Assembly: GCF_007680605.1 (NCBI RefSeq)
Contig: NZ_VEIO01000001.1
Span: forward strand, 2,795,276 to 2,859,275
Source: Paenibacillus xylanexedens
GTDB lineage: Bacteria; Bacillota; Bacilli; Paenibacillales; Paenibacillaceae
Direction of reading: 5' to 3'
Length of the DNA stretch: 64,000 bases
This document shows positions 7,282 through 16,453 of the stretch, in pieces. Positions within the stretch are counted from its first letter, which is position 1, and each line of letters opens with the position of its first letter. The notes below the pieces were generated by a model. It saw only the letters and a list, made by a program, of their open reading frames with translations. It ran no database searches and was not told where the DNA came from. The position numbers and the translations under genes were made by a program.

Positions 7282-9156
7282 ATGTCCAGACCAAGGTGGA
7301 TCAACTGGGCTCTCGCAGCAGGTGCCGGCGCCTTAGCGCTGACCTTACTGCTTCCAACATCCAACCGTACCGTACCCAAACCAAGCGCTATGCAGGAGAA
7401 TCCTCAGAAGGAACATGCCAGCAAGCAACGTCTGAAAGTTCAGGATATCAAAGCCACCGATCTGCTGACCCGTGTAGATGCCAAACAGCACCTCGGGATC
7501 ATACTGGATAAAACGAACACGATGACAGATGCACAGGTGACGCGTTACATGAAAGATCTTCAAGATTCACACGGGCACATGCGGTCTATTCAATTAATGA
7601 ATATGGATGACTCATCGAGTAAACGATTTGATCGTGCGTTCAAAGAAGGAAGTAAACTGGAGCAACAAAAATTGTCTCATGCCATGAATTTAGCCAAAAA
7701 AGCGGTACACAAGCGTCACAGCTTCGAGTCCTCTTCGTTTCCACTTGGAAAAGAAAAATACTTTGTCATGGGACAACCCTCCAAGGATGGCAAACGAGCC
7801 ATCATCGCTCTATTTAGTCAAAATGTATTAAATGCCGTGGAAGAGCATCAGCGCAAAAATTTGCGCATGATTCCTTATCCGCGTGAAGGGAAATTCAAAA
7901 TCGAATCGGTTCATCCTGACACATTAAACGAAATCACGGTAAAAACCGGGCATGACAACGCCAATGCAAGCCATTTTTACGAAAATGAAATCGTCATTCG
8001 TTTCCGGCAAGATCCCGGTGAACGGGATCTGCGCATCATTCGTTCTGACTTGAAAACGCAGTCTGCTCGCAAGCTCGGTTACACATATGTTTTTCGGTCT
8101 GAAACGATGAATTATAAACAATTGCGGGATTATTTCGGAAGTAAATGGCATCCGCTATATATGGAACCCCACTATATGTACTTAACCAATGAAACGGCCG
8201 CTGAACAACCAGATGTACCTATCCCTAACGATGTATTGTTCTCGGATTATCAGTGGAATCTGCCTGCCATTGAGACAAATCGCGGGTGGAATATTACGAA
8301 GGGCAACAAAGATGTTATCGTAGCCGTGGTAGATACAGGCGTTGACGTGAACCACCCGGATCTCAAAGGAAAATTGCTCGAGGGATACAATGTCGTGAAT
8401 CCGGGCAACAAACCGCTTGATGATGTCGGTCATGGCACCCATGTTGCCGGTATCATCGGGGCGATTGTCAACAATAACGAAGGTGTAGCCGGCATGAGCT
8501 GGTACAACAAGGTGCTTCCTGTCAAAGTACTGGACAACTCGGGATCAGGTACAACGTATGCCGTTGCCGAGGGCATCATTTGGGCAGCCGATCATGGCGC
8601 CAAAGTCATTAACATGAGTCTCGGTAACTACGCGGACGCTCAATTTCTCCATGATGCGATTAAATACGCTTTTGACCGGGATATTGTGCTTATCGCTGCA
8701 ACCGGCAACGATAATACCGAGCGTCCAGGATACCCTGCTGCTTATCCGGAAGTTTTTGCTGTCTCTGCTACAGACCCGGATATGAATAAAGCCTCTTACT
8801 CCAACTATGGCGACTATGTGGATGTCATGGCTCCTGGATCAAGTATCGCCAGTACGTACCCGGACAATCAGTACGCCGCTCTGTCAGGCACATCCATGGC
8901 CAGTCCGCACGTTGCTGCACTTGCCGGATTAATTCGCTCGCTAAATCCGGATCTGACCAATACCGAAGTCATGGATTTGATGCGACAAAGTGTCATTGAC
9001 CTGGGGGAACCCGGCCATGACAAGTACTACGGTTATGGGCAGATTGATGTATACAAAGCGTTGCAAGCCGCATCGGGAAGCAGTGCTCCGTTGCAGTTCT
9101 GGCCTCAGCATGTCAGACAGCAGATGGATAACACGATGAAAAAATATATCCAATAA
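7282..9156 (+). CDS. Exported subtilisin-like serine protease (S8 family)
   Basis: A 624-residue pre-pro-subtilisin. Residues about 8-27 form a hydrophobic export signal after a basic start. A long propeptide-like region follows to about residue 320, and the S8 domain fills the rest. The catalytic triad is Asp351 (VAVVDTGVD), His384 (GHGTHVAG) and Ser538 (GTSMASPH), with oxyanion Asn476 (ATGND). The propeptide, at about 300 residues, is far longer than in secreted subtilisins (about 80) and may form an extra domain. AGGAGG lies 9 bases before the ATG. It acts outside the cell or at the cell surface; the substrate is unknown. Confidence 0.93.
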   Translation: MSRPRWINWALAAGAGALALTLLLPTSNRTVPKPSAMQENPQKEHASKQRLKVQDIKATDLLTRVDAKQHLGIILDKTNTMTDAQVTRYMKDLQDSHGHMRSIQLMNMDDSSSKRFDRAFKEGSKLEQQKLSHAMNLAKKAVHKRHSFESSSFPLGKEKYFVMGQPSKDGKRAIIALFSQNVLNAVEEHQRKNLRMIPYPREGKFKIESVHPDTLNEITVKTGHDNANASHFYENEIVIRFRQDPGERDLRIIRSDLKTQSARKLGYTYVFRSETMNYKQLRDYFGSKWHPLYMEPHYMYLTNETAAEQPDVPIPNDVLFSDYQWNLPAIETNRGWNITKGNKDVIVAVVDTGVDVNHPDLKGKLLEGYNVVNPGNKPLDDVGHGTHVAGIIGAIVNNNEGVAGMSWYNKVLPVKVLDNSGSGTTYAVAEGIIWAADHGAKVINMSLGNYADAQFLHDAIKYAFDRDIVLIAATGNDNTERPGYPAAYPEVFAVSATDPDMNKASYSNYGDYVDVMAPGSSIASTYPDNQYAALSGTSMASPHVAALAGLIRSLNPDLTNTEVMDLMRQSVIDLGEPGHDKYYGYGQIDVYKALQAASGSSAPLQFWPQHVRQQMDNTMKKYIQ

Positions 9157-9266
9157 TAACTTATCGGATAATCCTAACTTTTGGAATAAGCGTTATCTCC
9201 AGGTTACCCGGACATCAGAGTGGACTGTGTACGTTCTTCTACTCAAATTATGATTATATCAAAAAC

Positions 9267-9303
9267 AAAAGCAGCTGCGCCCCGGGGCGTATGCTGCTTT
9301 TTG
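9267..9303 (+). terminator. Terminator of the S8 protease
   Basis: AAAAGCAGC pairs with GCTGCTTTTT, with an inner GCGCCCC/GGGGC stem, then a T-run. It lies between the convergent protease and coat protein genes. Confidence 0.85.
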
Positions 9304-9336
9304 GCTTGCTTCTTTTCCCCGGGGCGTTAACTGCGA

Positions 9337-9588
9337 CTAGCGTTTGCGGGAAGTCGAGCGGGCTTTGCTTGATTTTTTCACGGATTTTTTCTTATGGCTC
9401 GATACATACATTGGACCTTCTTCTCTAATAACAACAGGGTACATATGATGAGGTATTGGAACACAGTGGTGTTGCTTCACAACTTCAATCGGGTGGATTA
9501 CAGGCACGATCTGTGGAATGTAATAATCCTGAACAACCTGGATCGGGTCACATACAATCGGTGAAACCTCTGGACAACAATGGTTCAT
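9337..9588 (-). CDS. CotD-like spore coat protein
   Basis: An 83-residue protein beginning MNHCCPEVSPIVCDP and rich in His, Cys, Pro and Val (for example VKQHHCVPIPHH), ending in a run of Lys, Ser and Arg. This composition resembles CotD-family inner coat proteins. The ATG at 9588 is preferred because AAAGGGAG stands 10 bases upstream; a start at 9609 would add seven residues. No clear SigK box was recognised. Expression in the mother cell late in sporulation is inferred from the family. Confidence 0.75.
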   Translation of the reverse strand: MNHCCPEVSPIVCDPIQVVQDYYIPQIVPVIHPIEVVKQHHCVPIPHHMYPVVIREEGPMYVSSHKKKSVKKSSKARSTSRKR

Positions 9589-9673
9589 TTCAAACCAACT
9601 CCCTTTCAAGTGATACTATAACCTATTGCAGTGAACCCGATGTGGTATGGATGGATGTCCATATCCTTAAAAA

Positions 9674-11194
9674 TTAAATGAGCGGCAGCCTGTCCGCCGT
9701 TGCCCCGGCATGCTGCGATGAGACCCTCTCGATGACAGCACACAGAATTTGAAGCCCTTGCTTCAGCGCTTCGCTACTCGTCACAGTGAAACATATCCGC
9801 AGACTCGTCGTGTCGCTTTCCGCAACATAACAGGCTGAACCAGGCAGAAAAGACACGCCAGCAGCGAGAGACTGCCGATGCAGTTCATGCATGTCCATAT
9901 TCCCCTGTAATTCGAGCCATAAATTAAGCCCTCCCTCAGGAAGACGCCATTGCATCTCCTTCGTTGCATACTGCTCCAGCACCTCTGAGGCAGCACACAA
10001 GCGTGAGTACAGTTCTTCTCGGAGCTGATAAACATAAGAATCATACTGTTCCTTGATATAAGCCTGAAGTGCTTTCTGTGTTAATAAAGGACTTCCCAGA
10101 TCAGCCGTAGATTTTGCGGCCACAAGCCGGGTTAGCACACTTCCATCGGCTATAGCACAAGCTACACGGCAACCGGGGGAGAGTACTTTGCTGAAGCTTT
10201 TAATGTAGACCACATGCCCTGCACTATCCATGGACTTGATCGAAGCCGGTGGCGGCTCACGAAAGTATAGATCTGCAAACGGATCATCTTCTAAAATAAG
10301 GCAGTGATAACTTTGTGCGATATTAAGCAATTGGGCCCGTCTCTGACTGCTCATCGTCACACCTGTCGGATTGTGATATGTAGGAATGGTATAGATTAAC
10401 TTGGGCGGATATGTGTCACACAAGCGGGTAAGCAGATCGATACGCATTCCTTCGTTGTCCATAGGTACGGTAATGATTTTGGCTCCCCGACTCGTGAACA
10501 CATCGATAGCTCCTGTGTACGTTGGTGCCTCCATATATACAACATCTCCAGGACCGATAAATGTACGAGCTACCAGATCAATTCCCTGCTGTGCTCCGCT
10601 TGTAATTAACATTCTTTCGGGCGTGACTTGCAGTCCGCGGGAAGCAAAATGTGCTGCAAAGGTCTGTCTAAGTTCCCAATCCCCCTGAAATGATCCATAA
10701 GCCGCCATGCGCTTTGCATGATCTGATGAAAGGTGGTAGGCGCTATCGATAATATCACGTGTAGGTAATAACTCAGGTTGAATCGCTGACATATGAAGTT
10801 CATAACGGACTTGGGGAGACGCGTCAAAATGTCTCCACAATTGTGCTCTGGGCAAATAATCAACCAATGTCATCTGCCAGTTCAACGAACCACCCGCATC
10901 GCTGATGCTCATCTGGTTGTGGGTAATTGCTTCCCTGGAGGTTTGACCGGAAGGCTCTATCCCCCTTACATAACAGCCCTTGCCCTGAGAGCAACGGACG
11001 AGTTGTATGGCCTCCAGTTCTGCATAAGCTTTCGTTACCGTTACCAAACTAACGCCTAAATCAGCGGTCATTTTACGAACAGATGGCAACCTCGTTCCCG
11101 GTTCAATCAAGCCTGAGCGAATACGATCTGCAATCGTCAGAGCAATCTGCATATATAATTTGGTACTGCTTCCCCGTTTAAGCTCGATATGCAT
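9674..11194 (-). CDS. MocR-type transcription regulator (GntR winged helix plus aminotransferase fold)
   Basis: A 506-residue MocR/PdxR/GabR-like regulator. A GntR winged helix-turn-helix spans about residues 8-75 (LYMQIALTIADRIRSG, then TRLPSVRKMTADLGVS). A fold type I aminotransferase domain fills the rest, with the PLP lysine Lys336 in SFSK and the LEDDPFADLYF motif. Such proteins use PLP or an external aldimine as effector rather than catalysing a reaction. It is divergent from an aminotransferase gene, and the 112-bp interval holds repeated ACTGTTAT octamers that are probably its operator. GAGGTGATG lies 8 bases upstream of the ATG. Confidence 0.93.
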   Translation of the reverse strand: MHIELKRGSSTKLYMQIALTIADRIRSGLIEPGTRLPSVRKMTADLGVSLVTVTKAYAELEAIQLVRCSQGKGCYVRGIEPSGQTSREAITHNQMSISDAGGSLNWQMTLVDYLPRAQLWRHFDASPQVRYELHMSAIQPELLPTRDIIDSAYHLSSDHAKRMAAYGSFQGDWELRQTFAAHFASRGLQVTPERMLITSGAQQGIDLVARTFIGPGDVVYMEAPTYTGAIDVFTSRGAKIITVPMDNEGMRIDLLTRLCDTYPPKLIYTIPTYHNPTGVTMSSQRRAQLLNIAQSYHCLILEDDPFADLYFREPPPASIKSMDSAGHVVYIKSFSKVLSPGCRVACAIADGSVLTRLVAAKSTADLGSPLLTQKALQAYIKEQYDSYVYQLREELYSRLCAASEVLEQYATKEMQWRLPEGGLNLWLELQGNMDMHELHRQSLAAGVSFLPGSACYVAESDTTSLRICFTVTSSEALKQGLQILCAVIERVSSQHAGATADRLPLI

Positions 11195-11212
11195 ATCTAT
11201 TCATCACCTCTA

Positions 11213-11293
11213 ACTGTTATGATCGTTGTTTTACTGTTATAGTCTGCTACGTCTAACATAGTTTATAATATCAGTATAACAGTGAATAACAGG
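11213..11293. promoter_or_regulatory. Probable MocR operator and divergent promoter region
   Basis: The octamer ACTGTTAT occurs at 11213-11220 and 11233-11240, exactly 20 bp apart. Its inverse ATAACAGT is at 11276-11283 and a one-base variant at 11286-11293, 10 bp on. TATAAT at 11264-11269 is the probable -10 of the aminotransferase; its -35 is poor, which fits activator-dependent transcription. The upstream pair would then lie near -60 and -40, and the downstream pair over the start site. Direct repeats spaced by whole helical turns are typical of MocR binding sites. Confidence 0.7.
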
Positions 11294-11306
11294 AGATGAG
11301 AATAAT

Positions 11307-12536
11307 ATGAGTACACCTTGGTCTAAAATGGCACAAAATACCCCGTCCTCTGTCGTTCGCGACATGTTGCAGGCTGCTCAGGCACCTGGAATGATATCAC
11401 TTGCTGGTGGATTGCCAGCACAGACTTCATTTCCACTGGAAGCTATACGCCTGGCGTATGAAAAAGTATTTATGAGCGGATCAGCCGCTCTTCAATATGC
11501 GGAAACGGAAGGTTACCGGCCTCTTCGTGTCAAAATCGCCGAGCGCCTGGAATCAAAAGGACTTCAAGCCTCACCTGATCATATGCTTTTGACTACTGGA
11601 TCACAGCAATCTATTGACCTCATCTGCCGAATCCTTTTAGATCCCGGTGATCGCGTGCTGGTGGAATCACCCACTTATCTAGCTGCCTTGCAAGTCATTC
11701 AATCCTATCAAGGAGTCTCTCATGGAGTCGCTTGTGATGATCACGGCATGTTGCCTGAATCACTCGAGGAACAGCTTCAGTTGCATCGTCCTAAACTCGT
11801 CTACATTAACCCTACGTTCTCCAATCCGACCGGCAAAGTCTGGTCACGGGAAAGAAGACAACAAGCCGTAGATTTGTGCCGCAAATATGGTGTACTTATT
11901 CTGGAAGATGACCCTTACGGCGAAATCCGCTTTAACCCGGAACAGCTGGACGTACCCGCTCTCGCTGCACTCGATGCCGCTTCTTATGAAGGACCATCTA
12001 ACGTGATTTACACCAGCACCTTTTCCAAAACAGTAGCCCCAGGTCTTCGTACAGGCTGGATTCTGGCTGCTCCCGACATTGTCAAGATCGCTGCCCGGGC
12101 CAAACAAGGCGCAGATTTGCATTCGAGTAGCATCGATCAGCGTGCACTCCATGCTTTGCTTGAGACCTTTGATTTGGATGGCCACATACGCCACATCTCT
12201 CAGGACTATGAAGAGCGCATGAAAAAGCTAACCACACTCATGGCTTCTAAATCTTGGGATGGCATTACATGGAATTCCCCACAAGGCGGAATGTTCCTAT
12301 GGCTACAATTACCTGAAGGTATGCTCGCCAGCAATCTATTTACTTATGGCATTCAGGAAAAAGTGTGCATCGTGCCTGGAGATTCCTTCTATGCCGGCAC
12401 GCCAGAGCTTAACCGGATGCGTATCAACTTTACTCATACTGACCCTGAGCTTCTTCCTGAGGCCGTGGATCGAATGGATCGCGCGATTCAGCGCTGGCAT
12501 GCTTCCAATCAATCAGACCATGTCGTTACCATGTAA
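11307..12536 (+). CDS. PLP-dependent aminotransferase, class I/II
   Basis: A 409-residue fold type I aminotransferase of the LysN/2-aminoadipate-like group, lacking any DNA-binding domain. The substrate-site region SLAGGLPA near the N-terminus, the NPTFSNPTGKVWS and LEDDPYGEIRF motifs, and the PLP lysine Lys241 in TFSKTVAPGLRTG are all present. It is divergent from a MocR regulator and probably controlled by it, so its substrate is likely an amino acid or amine that the regulator senses. Which one cannot be told. A terminator follows at 12594. Confidence 0.9.
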   Translation: MSTPWSKMAQNTPSSVVRDMLQAAQAPGMISLAGGLPAQTSFPLEAIRLAYEKVFMSGSAALQYAETEGYRPLRVKIAERLESKGLQASPDHMLLTTGSQQSIDLICRILLDPGDRVLVESPTYLAALQVIQSYQGVSHGVACDDHGMLPESLEEQLQLHRPKLVYINPTFSNPTGKVWSRERRQQAVDLCRKYGVLILEDDPYGEIRFNPEQLDVPALAALDAASYEGPSNVIYTSTFSKTVAPGLRTGWILAAPDIVKIAARAKQGADLHSSSIDQRALHALLETFDLDGHIRHISQDYEERMKKLTTLMASKSWDGITWNSPQGGMFLWLQLPEGMLASNLFTYGIQEKVCIVPGDSFYAGTPELNRMRINFTHTDPELLPEAVDRMDRAIQRWHASNQSDHVVTM

Positions 12537-12593
12537 CTGATCGGTAAAGCATGAAAACCTGTAATCATCTGTAATTGACCACCATAACAGTTG

Positions 12594-12628
12594 ACCGCTT
12601 ATTCCATATATGGGATAGGCGGTTTTTT
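12594..12628 (+). terminator. Terminator of the aminotransferase gene
   Basis: ACCGCTTATTCC pairs with GGGATAGGCGGT (two G-T pairs) and is followed by six T residues at 12623-12628. Confidence 0.9.
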
Positions 12629-12636
12629 CTAATAAC

Positions 12637-12686
12637 AAAAAAATAAGGCGGCAAATTCGTTAAACCGAATCTGCTGCCTTATTTTA
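12637..12686 (-). terminator. Terminator of RNase P RNA
   Basis: AAATAAGGC-GCA-ATTCG and its near-perfect complement form a long stem around TTAAAC. On the minus strand TTTTTTT follows, about 55 bases after the RNase P RNA 3' end. It can act on both strands. Confidence 0.8.
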
Positions 12687-12740
12687 TATAACCTGTCCCG
12701 TCGTGAACAGGAGCATTTCATTTCGAAAGTTGTTGTTGCA

Positions 12741-13160
12741 GTTAGGAAAGCTTACCGTAAGCCGGGTTCTGTGCTCTTCGTGGTTCAAACGGGAACTACC
12801 CTCCCACCAGAAGCGACAATCATCTATCTAGGCCATACATTGCTGCACAGCTCAAGCGACCAACCTAGACACACCTCGGGCTAAGGCTGTCTCCTCCAAA
12901 GAGGCGACCGTGTCCCATTAGGTCTTGCTCCAGATGGGGTTTACCAGGAACGAAGTCACCAGCGTTCCTCGGGGTCTCTTACACCTCGGTTCCATCCTTG
13001 CCTGTGCCGGGAAACCCGGCCATCGGCGGTCCATTTCTGTGGCACTATCCTTCAACTCGCGCTGACTGGACGTTATCCAGCATCCTGCCCTGTGGAGCCC
13101 GGACTTTCCTCTCGTGGCAACAAAGGCCACCAGCGATTGTCTGTCAAGCTTTCCGAACAA
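12741..13160 (-). ncRNA. rnpB: RNase P RNA, class A architecture
   Basis: This is the catalytic RNA that matures tRNA 5' ends. P1 is visible as GGAAAGCTT near the 5' end (13146-13154) pairing with AAGCTTTCC near the 3' end (12745-12753). The universal blocks GAGGAAAGTCCGGGCTC (5') and ACAGAACCCGGCTTA (3') are present, with GATAGATGATTG before the latter. The block ACCGCCGATGGCC, the GTAAGAG segment between P13/P14-like arms, and GGAGCAAGACC follow the E. coli class A layout rather than the Bacillus class B layout. A SigA promoter lies just upstream and a terminator downstream. The ends are estimated to within about 10 bases. Confidence 0.93.
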
Positions 13161-13168
13161 CATTACAT

Positions 13169-13197
13169 AGTATACAGGCATTTGCTGTCCCACACAA
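13169..13197 (-). promoter_or_regulatory. SigA promoter of RNase P RNA
   Basis: On the minus strand TTGTGT (13197-13192), a 17-bp spacer and TATACT (13174-13169). This places the transcript start near 13161, consistent with the start of the P1 stem. Confidence 0.75.
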
Positions 13198-13234
13198 GCT
13201 AAATATTAATGGAAATCAGGCTAGATGCTCTCTT

Positions 13235-14350
13235 TTATACAAAGTGAAATACTTCGGTATCCACCTGGGATGCAGTAACCTGTGTCTCGTATCGCTGATC
13301 CGAAAGCCGGGTACGAAGCCAATCCGCTGTTTTAGGTTTCATGATTTTCTCCGTGTTATGACCCGGATCAATAATGCACATCCCTGCCATCAGCGCATCA
13401 TGCGCTGTGTGGTAATCAATATCTCCGGTTACAATGACATCCGCACCCTTGAATCGCGCAGTAAGCACATAACGGCTGCCTGAGCCGCCTAGCACAGCCG
13501 CCTTTTTGATCTTTTTGTTCAGATCACCGACAACGCGCACATGAGGCACATTTAATTCGGCTTTCACGACCTCTACCAGTTCACCCAGAGTTTTAGACTC
13601 CCGAAGCGGACCAAGACGTCCCAGGCCAAGTGTGCGCCCTTTTAAATCCATTGCATATAGGTCATATGCCACTTCTTCATAGGGATGCGCTTTTAACATA
13701 GCTTGAATAACCTTGCTTCGCAAGCTTTGAGGTACAACGGTTTCAATCCGCATCTCTTCCACACGTTCCATCTGTCCCTGTGATCCGATAAAAGGCTGAG
13801 TTCCTTCACCGGGTACAAATGTGCCTGTTCCTTCGGTGCTAAAACTGCATTTATTATATTGACCGATGCTGCCTGCTCCAGCTTCCAAAATCGCCTGCAA
13901 CACCTGCTCATGATGCGTCCTAGGCACGAATACCGCCAGCTTGTACAACTGATCTGTGTGCACATCCTCGAGCGATTCCTTGCTCTCAATGCCAAGCGCC
14001 TCGGCCATCCAGTCATTGATACCACCTTCAGTAACGTCGAGATTCGTGTGACTGATGTAAACCGCGATATCATGCTTGATCAGCTTTTCATACAATTTGC
14101 CCATAGGCGTATCGGTGCTGAGTGATTTTACGGGACGGAAAATAATCGCATGATGGGCAATAATCAGATTGGCTCCGATCCGGATCGCTTCATCCACAAC
14201 CTCGTTTGTGACATCCAGCGCTACAAGCACATGGGTAATGTCCTTTTGCAGACTTCCCAGTTGCAAGCCAATACGGTCGTCGGGTACTGCCAGATGTTTA
14301 GGAGCAAGTTGCTCCATCCATTGAATTACGGTTTGACCTTTGGCAAACAT
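13235..14350 (-). CDS. Nif3-like dinuclear metal-centre protein (YqfO type)
   Basis: A 371-residue member of the Nif3/DUF34 family with a PII-like insert, as in Bacillus YqfO; short members have about 250 residues. Metal ligands are visible in NLIIAHHAIIF and ISHTNLD in the N-terminal part, and in TGDIDYHTAHDA and IDPGHNTEK near the C-terminus. The biochemical role is unsettled (GTP cyclohydrolase-like or metal-chaperone ideas exist). Its start overlaps the end of trmK by 25 bases, so it is translated from the same message, matching the trmK-yqfO pair in Bacillus. GGAGG stands before the ATG. Confidence 0.92.
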   Translation of the reverse strand: MFAKGQTVIQWMEQLAPKHLAVPDDRIGLQLGSLQKDITHVLVALDVTNEVVDEAIRIGANLIIAHHAIIFRPVKSLSTDTPMGKLYEKLIKHDIAVYISHTNLDVTEGGINDWMAEALGIESKESLEDVHTDQLYKLAVFVPRTHHEQVLQAILEAGAGSIGQYNKCSFSTEGTGTFVPGEGTQPFIGSQGQMERVEEMRIETVVPQSLRSKVIQAMLKAHPYEEVAYDLYAMDLKGRTLGLGRLGPLRESKTLGELVEVVKAELNVPHVRVVGDLNKKIKKAAVLGGSGSRYVLTARFKGADVIVTGDIDYHTAHDALMAGMCIIDPGHNTEKIMKPKTADWLRTRLSDQRYETQVTASQVDTEVFHFV

Positions 14351-15084
14351 GCCAATACCTCCTTCAAACTCGTGATAAGCTGTTCCACCTCTGCTGCTTT
14401 GTCCCTGGAAGAATCCTGATCGGACTTGGAGATGGACTGTACCACACTCTGTAATTTAAGTATCTCACTTTCCCATTTGGCAAAAAATACGTCTGTTGCA
14501 CGGTCCACCAAGTAGGGCCCCATACGCAGTAGCAAATCTTCCGTCAACTCCACGTCACCCTGTAACGGGCGAGCACGATATACCTCTTCATTTGTGATTG
14601 GGCTGCTTGCTTGCGGCATTGCGGTAATAATTTCATAAATCTTGCCATCCTCTTCAAGAAGTTGCTCAGCCACGACAACCCAATGATGCTGGAGTAGCCA
14701 GCGTCGCAAAATATCTTCGCCTACATTGGGTTGCAGAATCAGAAGCTGTACACCTTCCAGTTTGGAGATTCCCCGGTCTAAAATGGAAGCGATCAGTGCG
14801 CCGCCCATGCCAGCAATGGTAATGACATCAACTTCTCCAGCAGTAATGACTTCGAGACCATCTCCACGACGTACCGTAATTTGTGATTGAAGTCCGGCAT
14901 CATTGACCTGTTTAGAAGCCGCATCATAAGGCCCCGGATTAACTTCCCCAGCTACTGCACTCACCGCTTTTCCGCTACGGATTGCAGCGACGGGTAGTAA
15001 AGCATGGTCTGATCCAATATCCGCCAGCCGGCTTCCCTCGGGAATTTGGTCATGTATTTGTTGTAATCGATTCGAAAGTTTCAT
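14326..15084 (-). CDS. trmK: tRNA (adenine-22-N1)-methyltransferase TrmK
   Basis: A 252-residue SAM-dependent methyltransferase that makes m1A at position 22 of tRNA. Motif I is LADIGSDHALLPV near residue 22, and the catalytic-region motif ITIAGMGGALI is near residue 95. A C-terminal coiled-coil-like helix (about residues 215-245) is typical of TrmK. The ATG at 15084 (MKLSNRL) fits family N-termini; an in-frame ATG at 15168 would add 28 unrelated residues. Its ribosome site is weak (GTAGGTG). It is coupled to the Nif3-like gene downstream. Confidence 0.92.
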   Translation of the reverse strand: MKLSNRLQQIHDQIPEGSRLADIGSDHALLPVAAIRSGKAVSAVAGEVNPGPYDAASKQVNDAGLQSQITVRRGDGLEVITAGEVDVITIAGMGGALIASILDRGISKLEGVQLLILQPNVGEDILRRWLLQHHWVVVAEQLLEEDGKIYEIITAMPQASSPITNEEVYRARPLQGDVELTEDLLLRMGPYLVDRATDVFFAKWESEILKLQSVVQSISKSDQDSSRDKAAEVEQLITSLKEVLACLPKVKP

Positions 15085-15212
15085 GGGACACCTACACCAT
15101 TCATTTAATTTATTGATTTGCATTGCGTAAAGAAAAGCGATAAAATAAAATCCAATCAAACATTTCAAGGATGAATTTCCAAAAGAAAGAAATCTGACCG
15201 TTCAAATTAAAA

Positions 15213-15260
15213 CGAAAGGAGACCCCGCCGCCGCCAAAGCGTCTCGCAGAAAGTCTCCTA
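15213..15260 (-). terminator. Terminator of rpoD
   Basis: AGGAGAC and GTCTCCT form the outer stem with a GC-rich interior. TTTCGTTTTAATTT follows on the minus strand, just after the rpoD stop codon. Confidence 0.75.
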
Positions 15261-15268
15261 CAGTTTAA

Positions 15269-16408
15269 TTATTCGAGGAAATCCTTAAGTCGTTTGCTTC
15301 GACTCGGGTGACGCAATTTACGAAGAGCTTTGGCTTCAATCTGACGAATACGCTCACGAGTAACACCAAACACTTTACCAACTTCTTCAAGCGTTCTCGT
15401 ACGTCCATCATCCAGACCAAAACGCAGACGAAGAACATTTTCTTCACGCTCCGTCAACGTGTCCAGAACATCTTCAAGTTGCTCTTTCAAAAGCTCATAG
15501 GCAGCAGCATCTGCTGGAGCCAATGCTTCCTGGTCCTCGATGAAATCGCCCAGATGGGAATCGTCTTCTTCACCAATTGGTGTTTCCAAGGAAACCGGTT
15601 CTTGAGCAATTTTTGTAATCTCACGCACTTTTTCTACGCTTAGATCCATCTCCGCAGCGATTTCTTCCGGAGTCGGTTCGCGTCCAAGTTCCTGCAATAG
15701 TTGACGGGATACCCGAATCAGCTTATTAATGGTTTCTACCATGTGCACAGGGATACGGATCGTACGTGCTTGGTCAGCAATTGCACGTGTAATCGCCTGA
15801 CGAATCCACCATGTCGCATACGTACTGAACTTGTAACCCTTTTTATGGTCAAACTTCTCTACGGCTTTAATCAGACCCATGTTACCTTCCTGAATCAGAT
15901 CAAGGAACAGCATGCCGCGTCCTACATAACGTTTGGCAATACTTACAACGAGACGAAGGTTGGCTTCAGCCAGACGGCGCTTCGCTTCTTCATCCCCGTT
16001 TTCGATCCGTTTTGCGAGTTGCACCTCGTCATCTGCTGACAACAAAGGTACACGTCCGATCTCCTTCAGGTACATCCGTACAGGGTCATTAATTTTGATC
16101 CCAGGTGGCAAGCTCAGATCATCATCAAAGTGGAATTCATCGTCGCCATCTCTGCCGCCGTTTTCGGAATCCTCGCTAGGACGAAGGGTTACCTCTTCAT
16201 CATTTTCGTTAACAACATCAATACCGAGGTCGCTGAGTTGTTCGTAAAACTCATCCATTTGCTCTGCATCCTGCTCAAACGGAGAAAGTTTCTCGATAAT
16301 TTCCTTATAGTTGAGTGAAGCTCTTTTCTTACCTGATTCAATCAATTGATCTTTAACCTGATCCAGTGTCAATTCTGTTTCTAGTTCAGTATGCTGATCA
16401 TTCGCCAT
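15269..16408 (-). CDS. rpoD: RNA polymerase primary sigma factor SigA/RpoD
   Basis: A 379-residue housekeeping sigma factor, close to Bacillus SigA (371). A short acidic region 1.1-like segment is followed by region 1.2 ([16 protein letters not shown], near residue 105). Region 2 recognises the -10 box ([20 protein letters not shown], near 190). Region 3 follows, and region 4 with the -35 helix is [17 protein letters not shown] near the C-terminus. It lies 45 bases after dnaG, the classic macromolecular synthesis operon arrangement, with dnaG and yqxD upstream. Confidence 0.98.
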   Translation of the reverse strand: MANDQHTELETELTLDQVKDQLIESGKKRASLNYKEIIEKLSPFEQDAEQMDEFYEQLSDLGIDVVNENDEEVTLRPSEDSENGGRDGDDEFHFDDDLSLPPGIKINDPVRMYLKEIGRVPLLSADDEVQLAKRIENGDEEAKRRLAEANLRLVVSIAKRYVGRGMLFLDLIQEGNMGLIKAVEKFDHKKGYKFSTYATWWIRQAITRAIADQARTIRIPVHMVETINKLIRVSRQLLQELGREPTPEEIAAEMDLSVEKVREITKIAQEPVSLETPIGEEDDSHLGDFIEDQEALAPADAAAYELLKEQLEDVLDTLTEREENVLRLRFGLDDGRTRTLEEVGKVFGVTRERIRQIEAKALRKLRHPSRSKRLKDFLE

Positions 16409-16453
16409 AACTCGACTCCCTCCTCCCTAGAAACATCCAAGTCATCCAGACGT

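Noticed and set aside
12584..12591. A further ATAACAGT octamer after the aminotransferase gene
   Set aside because: A single 8-base match in 64 kb is expected by chance and it is not paired with another copy.
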